Source: Candidatus Hodarchaeum mangrovi (GTDB lineage Archaea; Asgardarchaeota; Heimdallarchaeia; Hodarchaeales; Hodarchaeaceae). From it: 45,747 nucleotides of DNA. A program made the translations under genes and the position numbers. This document shows positions 7,713-14,910 of this stretch, piece after piece. The notes below the pieces were generated by a model. It was not told where the DNA came from and made no database searches. It worked only from the letters and a program-made list of their open reading frames with translations. Each line of letters starts with the position of its first letter. The stretch's first letter is position 1. The stretch is taken from positions 1 through 45,747 of the forward strand of contig JAEOUE010000230.1 in assembly GCA_016839515.1 (NCBI GenBank), given 5' to 3'.

Positions 7713-9312
7713 ACGTTAGTTCTTCTGTTTTCTTTACAGGCTCTTCATCTAAGGCTGATAATCCAAAGGGATCCTCACCTGCTTCAGGTCCCCATTTCAA
7801 GCTAAAAATCATATTAACAAAAAAGATTAAAATTGAAAAAGCCATTAAAAACGCACCTATGGTTGCAAGAAGGTTTAATATCGTAAAAATTTCTACTTTA
7901 CTTACTTCTCCAAAAATTCCGAACGGGATAGTCTCTGTAAACGTTGTATAATCAAAATATCGACGTGGCATCCCATAAAGGCCAACAATCATCATCGCAT
8001 TAAAGGTAATGAAAACTCCTCCTAACCACGTAAAGGTATGTATCCATCCTAATCTACGATTATACATCTTTTTTTTCCCAAACAGAGTCTCTGTAAATTC
8101 AGGGAAAAAATTATAGAAGCCGCCAAATAAAGAAGTCACTGCCCCACCAATAATAATCATATGAAAGTGTCCTACAACGAATGCAGTATCATGAGCAATA
8201 ATGTCAATAGGAATAATGTTAAGCCATACTCCAGTTATACCTCCAATGACAAATCCAACAACAAAACCCATAGGAAGAACCAAAGGTGATTCAAATTTTA
8301 TTTTTCCGCCCCACATGGTAAGTAACCAATTAAATGTTTTAATTCCTGAAGGGATGGCAATCAAAAAGGTTAGTGCATTAAAAAATGTAGTTGTTACTGC
8401 ATCTGCTGCCGCCCCATATATTGTATATTGATGATGACCCCATACGAGGAAACCAATGAATGTAATAGCTAACATTGAATATATCATTGATCTATAACCA
8501 AAAATTCTGTTTTTTGAAAATTTAGATATTAACAAAGATGTAATTCCCATTGCTGGAAGTATCATAATGTATACAGCTGGATGTGAGTAACTCCAAAATA
8601 CATGTTGCCACAGAAAGGCTCCAATACCTGATCCCAAGGCAGTAAAGAATGCAGTATTAAGAACGCGATCAGATAAAAGGAGAATTAGTCCGGTAGTAAT
8701 TAGAGGAGTAGCACAAAGCTGAATAATTGAAGTACACAATATCGACCATGAAAAAAGATCCATATCAAACCATTTAAGTTCAGGTCGACGCATAGATACA
8801 ATCGTCATAATAAAATTGATAGCAGAAACTAATGATGAAACTCCAGCAATTAATACACCAATTATCCATGTATCAACACCAATACCCCAATCAATAGAAC
8901 TTAATGGAGTATACAATGTCCAACCAACACTCGCTTCACCAAAATAAAGTAAAAGAGCTGCTGGAACTAATAACCAAAATGCAGCATTATTCCACCTAGG
9001 CCAATACATATCGGGTGCTCCAATTAATTTGGGAACTAAATAATTAGCTAATCCAGCTCCTATTGGAAAAATGACCAGAAAAATCATAGCTGTTCCATGA
9101 GCTGTGAATAAAATAGAATAAACTTCATCATTGACAATTTGACCGCCAGGTAATGCCAATTCAATACGAATAATCAAGGCTAATAATCCAGAAACCGCAA
9201 AATTGAATAAAGCAAAAACTATGTATAAAATTCCGATTTCCGCATGATTGGTTGTACCAATTAAAGTATTGAGACTTTTGTAGAAAGGCTTGTAATGAGA
9301 TCGTTCATTCAT
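7690..9312 (-). CDS. coxA: Heme-copper oxidase subunit I, A2-type
   Basis: 540 residues, 12 membrane helices; the catalytic subunit that reduces O2 and pumps protons. Ligands are all present: low-spin heme His72 (FTAHGTAM) and His384, CuB His238 in WQHVFW region/His244 in YSHPAV, His293-His294 (WGHHQYT), and heme a3 His382 (VGHFHM). The K-channel Lys is at about 325 (PSGIKTFNW). The helix VI motif is YSHPAV (242-247) rather than GHPEV, which by the accepted classification marks the A2 subfamily, where Tyr/Ser replace the D-channel Glu. The start ATG lies eight bases after GGTGAT, which overlaps the end of coxB. Not fused to subunit III. Terminal Cys or CuA domains absent, as expected. Confidence 0.96.
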   Translation of the reverse strand: MNERSHYKPFYKSLNTLIGTTNHAEIGILYIVFALFNFAVSGLLALIIRIELALPGGQIVNDEVYSILFTAHGTAMIFLVIFPIGAGLANYLVPKLIGAPDMYWPRWNNAAFWLLVPAALLLYFGEASVGWTLYTPLSSIDWGIGVDTWIIGVLIAGVSSLVSAINFIMTIVSMRRPELKWFDMDLFSWSILCTSIIQLCATPLITTGLILLLSDRVLNTAFFTALGSGIGAFLWQHVFWSYSHPAVYIMILPAMGITSLLISKFSKNRIFGYRSMIYSMLAITFIGFLVWGHHQYTIYGAAADAVTTTFFNALTFLIAIPSGIKTFNWLLTMWGGKIKFESPLVLPMGFVVGFVIGGITGVWLNIIPIDIIAHDTAFVVGHFHMIIIGGAVTSLFGGFYNFFPEFTETLFGKKKMYNRRLGWIHTFTWLGGVFITFNAMMIVGLYGMPRRYFDYTTFTETIPFGIFGEVSKVEIFTILNLLATIGAFLMAFSILIFFVNMIFSLKWGPEAGEDPFGLSALDEEPVKKTEELTFEDDKLE

Positions 9313-9326
9313 ATTTTAATCACCAA

Positions 9327-9986
9327 CTAAGAAACTATAATCGTCGCTTCCATCGTATAATGACCGAACCCACAGTATTCTGCACAATGAACTGCATAGC
9401 TACCAGGTGTTGAGACTTTTAGGTAAATAATATTGAATCGTCCAGGAATCATATCAAGTTTAATTGACAATTCATGGCAATAAAAGCTATGAATAACATC
9501 TGTACTAGTTAAATTTAACTTATAGGATTTATTAACCTGTAAATATACAATGTTTGTTGTAGCATTTCCAGTTTGTTTATTATAAAACTGGAAGTAATAT
9601 TGGTAGCCTACTACTAGAATTTCTTCATCATATTCTTGATCAGTCAAATAACTTGTAGTTACTGGAAGACTTGAAATGAATAGAATAACAACAATAATTG
9701 CAGCAAATAAGATCCATGCTAATTCAATCCTAGTTTCATTCTGAATTAGCTTTCTGATGGTTTTAGAACCCGCACGGAAACGTACGAGAATATAGGTCAT
9801 TAAACCATAAACAATCCCTGCAATTAATAAAGAAAAAAATAAAACAACAGCGAAAAGAGACTCAAGTTGAGGGGTGTATTGGGATCCTCCTTGTCCAATG
9901 GTTTTAGAAACTAAATTCGTGACTACATAAAAAAAACCTCCCAAGCTTAAGAATTTGACAATATAATTATTCCTCATTCGTCTCAT
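9327..9986 (-). CDS. coxB: Cytochrome c oxidase subunit II with CuA site
   Basis: 219 residues. One N-terminal hydrophobic segment (about 10-27, possibly a signal peptide) is followed by the two usual hairpin helices (45-67 and 88-108) and an external cupredoxin domain. The complete CuA set is visible: His166 (VIHSF), Cys201, Glu203, Cys205, His209 and Met212 (CAEYCGFGHYTM). An aromatic patch (VGYQYYFQFY, 126-135) corresponds to the Trp/Tyr electron-entry region. A CuA site implies electrons come from a cytochrome or cupredoxin, not directly from quinol. It lies 14 bp before coxA and 78 bp after the CoxC fusion gene. Confidence 0.95.
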   Translation of the reverse strand: MRRMRNNYIVKFLSLGGFFYVVTNLVSKTIGQGGSQYTPQLESLFAVVLFFSLLIAGIVYGLMTYILVRFRAGSKTIRKLIQNETRIELAWILFAAIIVVILFISSLPVTTSYLTDQEYDEEILVVGYQYYFQFYNKQTGNATTNIVYLQVNKSYKLNLTSTDVIHSFYCHELSIKLDMIPGRFNIIYLKVSTPGSYAVHCAEYCGFGHYTMEATIIVS

Positions 9987-10064
9987 CCTTTAATTTTCAC
10001 TTATTTCATCTATTTAAGATTTTTTTCGTGATATTATCTGAAAGATTTTTCTTTAGTGATTTTT

Positions 10065-11519
10065 TTAAATCAGATATACTAATGTGAAAAGAATAATCCA
10101 AACTAGGTCTACAAAATGCCAATAGAGTCCTACTAATTCGACTGCTCCATAATTTTCTTTTGTGAAACCCCCACGATAGGCTTTTAGTGTTGTAAAAAAT
10201 ACCAGCAATACCCCAAAAAATACATGAAGCCCATGTAATCCTGTTTGAATGTAAAATGTAGAACCAAATAGATTTGTTGCTGGTGTAAATTGTTCCTGAA
10301 ATAAATTAGAATATTCAAATAATTGAATTCCTAAAAAAATTGTGCCTAATGTACAGGTGGCTGCTAAAAACTGCCATAAATGCTTTCTATTTCCATATTG
10401 AATTGCTTCAACCGCCTTAACCATTGTAAAGCTACTTACAATTAAGATAAAAGTATTAATGGCTGTAAGAGGTATATTAAGAATGTCTCCTGGATTTGGC
10501 CAATTAGCTCCTGATGCGATTCTTAATCCAAATGATGTGCCAATTATCATAGAAAATAGAATTACTTCAGAACCCAAAAATATCCAAACCCATCCTTCCT
10601 GAGTGTGCTTAAACAAATTCTGAGTATAAGCCTCATTAAAAATAAAACCAATAAGTAAAACGAAAAAAATCCACAACAAAGCAATTGCAGAAATTTCCTG
10701 ACCTTGAGTAAATAAAAGAATCGCATAAGCAACGAATAAAGTTCCTATTGCCAAGGCAGCTGGCCATAGAACCACCTCATGAACATATTCAGTAGAACTG
10801 TTAGAAGGATCTTCTTCAATATCTTTTGGTTTTTTGCTGAATCCAATTAGTATAATAAGTATTAATCCAAGAAATGCAGCTAGGAGCACAATTGGTAATA
10901 AATCACCACCACCCCCAGGTAGGAAGTCAGATAGTATAGGAATGTCATAAATAAGAGTGCCTCCATAAACAATTATTGCTCCCGCTCCAGCAACCATTGT
11001 CAAGATTAAATAGCCAAAGATTTGACTACCAAGATAGAGAATTTGAATTAAAAAATTTTGTTTGTTATAAAGACGTTCATGACGATAATTAACAAAGTAA
11101 ATGCGTATTAAACCCGCAAAGATAAAAAAATAAGTACCAAAAATTGACCAAATTACTTTATATGAAATTATTTCGCTCTTTCCTGCTAATTCGATACCCA
11201 AAAACAGGTTATCAAGATTTATATTTGATATTCCAATGTTTCCAGAAGCATCTAGGAATCCAGCAATTGCTGCAATAAATAACATGAATAAACCATAAAT
11301 CAAACATATAAACGCGACAAATTCAAATTTATCAAGAATCTGAATAAATTTAGCCTCAGAAATTTTAACCCTTCTGTCAAATAGTAATGAAAATGGTTTT
11401 TTCTGAAATAGATTGAGAGCATTTAAAATTGATATGATAAAAACGATTATACTTGTTATTAAACTAGCTGCAAGTAGTGCGATATGAAAATGTAATAAAA
11501 TTGGGTGTAACTCAGCCAT
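10065..11519 (-). CDS. coxC: DUF2231-like membrane domain fused to oxidase subunit III
   Basis: 484 residues. The C-terminal part (about 245-484) is CoxC: FLGSEVILFS near 315, a TGLHGLHV segment near 430 and YWHFVDLVWI near 468, with seven predicted helices. The N-terminal 240 residues begin with HPILLHFHIAL (5-15), the HP-x-x-x-HF signature of DUF2231, and contain about five further helices including a GFLDASG turn and a Gly-rich helix before a PGGGGD loop. CoxC is normally about 200 residues, so this is a gene fusion in one continuous frame. CoxC helps keep proton uptake and enzyme stability; the added domain may carry a cofactor or bring a redox partner. It abuts the DOMON gene with no gap. 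Confidence 0.88.
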   Translation of the reverse strand: MAELHPILLHFHIALLAASLITSIIVFIISILNALNLFQKKPFSLLFDRRVKISEAKFIQILDKFEFVAFICLIYGLFMLFIAAIAGFLDASGNIGISNINLDNLFLGIELAGKSEIISYKVIWSIFGTYFFIFAGLIRIYFVNYRHERLYNKQNFLIQILYLGSQIFGYLILTMVAGAGAIIVYGGTLIYDIPILSDFLPGGGGDLLPIVLLAAFLGLILIILIGFSKKPKDIEEDPSNSSTEYVHEVVLWPAALAIGTLFVAYAILLFTQGQEISAIALLWIFFVLLIGFIFNEAYTQNLFKHTQEGWVWIFLGSEVILFSMIIGTSFGLRIASGANWPNPGDILNIPLTAINTFILIVSSFTMVKAVEAIQYGNRKHLWQFLAATCTLGTIFLGIQLFEYSNLFQEQFTPATNLFGSTFYIQTGLHGLHVFFGVLLVFFTTLKAYRGGFTKENYGAVELVGLYWHFVDLVWIILFTLVYLI

Positions 11520-12308
11520 TCAAGATTCCTCCTTATTATTATGTTTGTTATTGAGTAATTTACGCCCTTTATTATCTACATAAATTAATAAAATAAAAAG
11601 AGTTAAGAAAAATACGGTCCCTAGTAAGAATGGTGGTCCAAAGTCAACAAAATACGGACTGGCACCCTGTAAATTAAGTCTACCCGACCCACGAGTAGTT
11701 TTAACATGTTGAACTTCAAAAGAATCAGAATCAGAGTAGGCCCAAATGATTTTAATATCCCCTGTAAGAGGGATCGGCTTATCGTAGGAATCTCCTGTAT
11801 TAAGTAAACGTTTAAACTCAATGGTCGTTGTACCGTCTACTTCAGTTCCATTAAACTGAATTATATCAGAAGTACCTCCAAGCTCAGAATCAGGTGGATG
11901 AGGTCCTGTTGGTCCTGTACTGAAAGCATCAATGATTTCTACTTCACCAGAGTCTGTAACCCATCCAAAAACCATATCTGCATCTTGCATTAATAAAACA
12001 GGATCAATTCCAATAGCTAGCCATCCAGTTGATTTTGCTCTCATTCCAATAATGATTTCATTCCCATTTCCACTCCAAAAAATTTGAAAGTTTCCATCAA
12101 CAAAACTGATATTATGCATATACTCTCCATCTGAAATGATACCATCTATTGCATTAATTGTTACACGAGCTGAATTTTTATGAACCTGTAATGATGAAAA
12201 AACCAATAAATTTACCAATGAGGATAGGATAACTAAATTTATTATATAATTTTGAAAACGATTAGATTTCTTTTTTCTTAATGCCTGTAACAATTTTGAA
12301 GAAGTCAT
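11520..12308 (-). CDS. Membrane-anchored DOMON-domain protein, possible b-type heme carrier
   Basis: 262 residues: N-terminal membrane/signal segment (about 20-40), DOMON beta-sandwich (about 50-215), C-terminal helix (about 225-245) and a basic cytoplasmic tail. DOMON features include TGWLAIGI, MQDADMVFGWV, the D-x-GGTSDI stretch, RLLNTGD and IIWAYS, then QHVKTTRG. In heme-binding DOMON proteins a Met and a His ligate heme; Met107 or Met112 and His201 are at suitable positions. First gene of the oxidase operon, with GGTGGT ahead of its ATG. Since no cytochrome c gene is nearby, it could pass electrons to CuA; sugar binding or copper handling are alternatives. Confidence 0.78.
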   Translation of the reverse strand: MTSSKLLQALRKKKSNRFQNYIINLVILSSLVNLLVFSSLQVHKNSARVTINAIDGIISDGEYMHNISFVDGNFQIFWSGNGNEIIIGMRAKSTGWLAIGIDPVLLMQDADMVFGWVTDSGEVEIIDAFSTGPTGPHPPDSELGGTSDIIQFNGTEVDGTTTIEFKRLLNTGDSYDKPIPLTGDIKIIWAYSDSDSFEVQHVKTTRGSGRLNLQGASPYFVDFGPPFLLGTVFFLTLFILLIYVDNKGRKLLNNKHNNKEES

Positions 12309-12816
12309 AATCAGACCACCGAGTGATAAACATCAAATTAAAGAGCTAGTTCAACTATAGTAGAGTCTTTTTTAAAGTTACTATTCATAGAGGTATAGAA
12401 TCGGAGCAGGATAATATTAGATTCATAAAAGTTTCTTTAATAAAATTACACTCTTACGAAAAAGGAAATTGAGAGGTTTTTCCTAATTAACTTGACTATC
12501 TCACATTAAATTCAAAAAGATAAAAATATAATTTAATAAATAGTAGGAAGAGATCAAATATGATCTCTTTCCGATATCGAGCGGATTGATGTTGAATGAG
12601 GAAGAAAATTAGTTCAAATTAACTATAGTGAATTTAGGATTATAAAGATTGCTTAAACATCCTTTACTATGATTTTGATCCCTGAGTAACTATTCACTAT
12701 TTATCTCCTTGGAATAGTCGTTAATTAAAAGCAGCGTCTTCATTGATAACGAATTAATAATTATTAATATTAATAGGGGATTGAGAAAAGAAAGTTCATA
12801 TATCACTATTGTAAAT
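12309..12816. other. 508-bp intergenic region upstream of the oxidase operon
   Basis: No gene is recognised on either strand. It holds the oxidase operon promoter (a TTTAAAAA-like element near 12366-12378 on the minus strand is a weak TATA candidate), a perfect hairpin at 12548-12569, and two related blocks, AGTTCAA-ACTATAGT type, at about 12348-12362 and 12611-12629. These repeated blocks may be regulator sites. BtpA transcription from the right also runs into this region. Confidence 0.45.
12548..12569. repeat. Perfect 9-bp hairpin
   Basis: AAGAGATCA (12548-12556), loop AATA, TGATCTCTT (12561-12569). Read on the minus strand it is followed by a T-rich run, so it could terminate BtpA transcription; it could equally be an operator for the oxidase operon. 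Confidence 0.5.
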
Positions 12817-13626
12817 TTAATATTCTTTCTTGTCTTTTTCAGATTTCCAAATTTGTGACAGTTTTTCAGCTTTATTTTGATCTATTAAAGCACTAAGATC
12901 TCCATTTTTTAAAAATGTTCCCACAATAGCCCCAGAAATATATGGAAAGACTTGTTGAACGTTTTTGCTTGTCAATCCACTTCCCAAAATAGGTTTAATT
13001 CCTGTTAATTGATACAATTTTTGTAGGTCAACAAGATGAATCATTGATCCTGTTTCTCTTCCTGAAACAATTATAGCATCAGCTTTTCCTCGGATTAAAG
13101 CATTCTTAGAGGCCTCTTCAAGAGAAAAATTCCCTAATGGAGAAGCATGTTTAACATGAACATCAGCTAATATCATAATGTTTAATCCAAATATGTTCTT
13201 CTTTCGAATAACATCATATGCAACGCTTTCTATTTTACCTTGGTCTGTTATATATGTCCCTTCCCATACATTACAGCGAATAAAGGCAGCTCCATGTACT
13301 GCAGCCATGATTAAAGCCTGTTTACAGGCATTACGTAAGATATTGATTCCAAAAGGAATTTTTATTTCTTTAACTATCTCTCCCACGATAGTACTCATCA
13401 CGAGATATTTATAATCATCTAGACGGTATTTTGGAAAGGGATTATCATGAAAATTCTCGATTAAAATGGCATCAAATCCTGTTTCTTGAAGAACTTGTAC
13501 ATCACATAAACAGTGTTCGATTACTGAATCTAAAGATTTTTCACTAGGCCTTGGAAAAGGAGGTAAATGAATCATTCCAATTAAAGGTTTGGTTGTTAGG
13601 TCAAAGGAATTAATCAGCTGAGCCAT
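12817..13626 (-). CDS. BtpA/SgcQ-family TIM-barrel protein
   Basis: 269 residues. The N-terminus KPLIGMIHLPPFPRP is the hallmark of the BtpA family (PF03437), followed by GFDAILIENFHDNPF, PFGINILRN, AAFIRCNVWEGTYITDQG, LADVHVKHASPL, ADAIIVSGRETG and a GSGLTSKNV phosphate-binding loop. Cyanobacterial BtpA is needed for photosystem I stability, but archaeal members are likely metabolic TIM-barrel enzymes of unknown reaction. The ATG follows GAGGT with a 7-base spacer. The gene is divergent from the SRPBCC gene with an 18-bp palindrome between. Confidence 0.85.
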   Translation of the reverse strand: MAQLINSFDLTTKPLIGMIHLPPFPRPSEKSLDSVIEHCLCDVQVLQETGFDAILIENFHDNPFPKYRLDDYKYLVMSTIVGEIVKEIKIPFGINILRNACKQALIMAAVHGAAFIRCNVWEGTYITDQGKIESVAYDVIRKKNIFGLNIMILADVHVKHASPLGNFSLEEASKNALIRGKADAIIVSGRETGSMIHLVDLQKLYQLTGIKPILGSGLTSKNVQQVFPYISGAIVGTFLKNGDLSALIDQNKAEKLSQIWKSEKDKKEY

Positions 13627-13672
13627 GATACAACCTCTTATTATTCTACTTCATTTATTAAATTATTTGAGA

Positions 13673-13690
13673 ATCTTATATATATAAGAT
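13673..13690. promoter_or_regulatory. 18-bp perfect palindrome over a TATA core
   Basis: ATCTTATATATATAAGAT (13673-13690) is its own reverse complement and contains an 8-base TATATATA core. It lies about 47-64 bases before the BtpA start on the minus strand, a reasonable TATA distance for a short-leader transcript. The flanking ATCT/AGAT arms could be a dimer site, so promoter and operator may coincide. Confidence 0.45.
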
Positions 13691-13816
13691 AGCTTTTGAT
13701 GTAAAGTTTAAAATACTTTTAATCTATTTTCAAATCACCAAACAATTATTACGAAATATTATAACAAAGAAATATAATTAAACTTTAATAAAATCGTTTT
13801 ATAAAGAGGGATATTC

Positions 13817-14251
13817 TTGTCTGAGTTTGACACACCAATAATTCATAAAACTTTTATAAAAGCGAAAAGAGAAAAAGTATTTAATGCAATAACTACCTCA
13901 GAAGGTCTAGATGGGTGGTTTACTAGAGGTACATCAGTCGATCTCAAGCCTGGAGGAATAATGCATTTAAAATGGGTAAATTGGGGCGTAGATAAAATTA
14001 CCACAGAGGCAGTTTGTCCTATTATTGATGTAATTATTCCTGAGAAATTTTCTTTTAAATGGTGGGAAGATCATTATACTACTGTTGAAATATTTTTTGA
14101 AGAGGTCGAAGGTGGCACTATTGTCATGTTAAAAGAAACAGGTTACCAAGATACAAAGGAAGGTCGTCGAAGATGTCTTGAATGTGCTGTAGGTTGGGGA
14201 GAAGCATTAACACTTCTCAAATTTTTTGTTGAATATAATATTAGATATTAA
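13817..14251 (+). CDS. SRPBCC / AHSA1-like domain protein
   Basis: 144 residues forming a single START-like (SRPBCC, AHSA1) domain: FIKAKREKVFNAITTSEGLDGWFT at the N-terminus, LKPGG, FSFKWWED, then a beta strand series and a long C-terminal helix with GWGEALTLLKFFVE. Such domains bind hydrophobic ligands in a cavity; the ligand is unknown. The start is TTG at 13817, supported by GAGGG six bases before it. Confidence 0.8.
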   Translation: MSEFDTPIIHKTFIKAKREKVFNAITTSEGLDGWFTRGTSVDLKPGGIMHLKWVNWGVDKITTEAVCPIIDVIIPEKFSFKWWEDHYTTVEIFFEEVEGGTIVMLKETGYQDTKEGRRRCLECAVGWGEALTLLKFFVEYNIRY

Positions 14252-14286
14252 AAGAAATAAACAATCTAGCTAAAATTGGAATTTAG

Positions 14287-14559
14287 ATGCTCGAAATTCA
14301 TATTTATGGATCACTCAAAACCTTATTTGTTCCAAAAGCTTCTTTAGCAGAAGATACAATAGTTTCACGAGATTTCTTACCAAATGAGGTTTTTAGTCAA
14401 CTATTAGATCGATTAAATATTAGCATGGAAGTATGTGGGGATTGCTTCATCAACGGTAGATTAGCAAAACAGACTGATATCATTCCGAAGGGAGCAAGAA
14501 TTGGAATTTTTCCGAAGGGAATGAATTTAATTGATGGAGGTCTATATCTTAAGATATAG
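14287..14559 (+). CDS. Ubiquitin-like beta-grasp protein, MoaD/ThiS or Ub-Mut7C type
   Basis: 90 residues. Pattern IHIYGSLKTLF at the start, EVFSQLLDRLNI helix, CFINGRLA and IPKGARIGIFPKG fits the ThiS/MoaD-like beta-grasp fold, closest in feel to the Ub-Mut7C family (PF14451). A Gly84-Gly85 pair is present but is followed by five residues (LYLKI), so activation by an E1 or MoeB-like enzyme would need trimming; no such enzyme is in the window. It follows the SRPBCC gene by 35 bp and may be cotranscribed. Function otherwise unknown. Confidence 0.6.
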   Translation: MLEIHIYGSLKTLFVPKASLAEDTIVSRDFLPNEVFSQLLDRLNISMEVCGDCFINGRLAKQTDIIPKGARIGIFPKGMNLIDGGLYLKI

Positions 14560-14910
14560 TAGATTTATGATCTCTAAAGAAAAATTCTTAAACTAAATCC
14601 TATGAAGTTTTCGTGCATGACAAAATATTGTTATGTAATGACGAAGGTTTTACCGACTGATGATCCAAGTTTTTGCTTAGGAAATGATGAGAACTGGCAA
14701 CTGACTAAACCTTTAGTAGGGAAAGGGATTAATACGGCTCACATTGTACAGATTCCGATTTTTTTCTCCCCTAGCGTGAAAAATCATATTATTTTGAATA
14801 TACTCTCCTTTTTAATTTTAACATTTAACCTCAATTTTAAATATCTCGTTTTTCTATAAATTTAGTGTTCCTTAATAGGTTCAAATTTTTAATAGGGATG
14901 AAGTTCAGAA
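14560..14910. other. 351-bp intergenic region with candidate box C/D RNA
   Basis: An 85-codon open frame (14602-14859) exists but has no ribosome binding site, an unlikely composition with a hydrophobic low-complexity tail, and no family resemblance, so I do not call it a gene. Within it lies a box C/D-like arrangement listed separately. The rest before the TPR gene is AT-rich. Confidence 0.45.
14646..14711 (+). ncRNA. Candidate box C/D guide sRNA
   Basis: TGATGA (14658-14663, box C), ATGATGA (14684-14690, box C'-like), and CTGA (14701-14704, box D) occur in order, with a 10-base GAACTGGCAA between C' and D that could be a guide. Box D' is not clear. GGTTT (14646-14650) can pair with AAACC (14707-14711) as an outer stem. 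Overall size (about 66 bases) matches archaeal C/D sRNAs, but short boxes occur by chance. Confidence 0.25.

Noticed and set aside
7664..8431. Plus-strand open frames inside coxA
   Set aside because: Antisense shadows of the oxidase subunit I gene; no support for independent coding.
14602..14859. 85-codon open frame between the ubiquitin-like and TPR genes
   Set aside because: No ribosome binding site, no family resemblance, low-complexity hydrophobic tail; a box C/D-like RNA arrangement explains part of it better.
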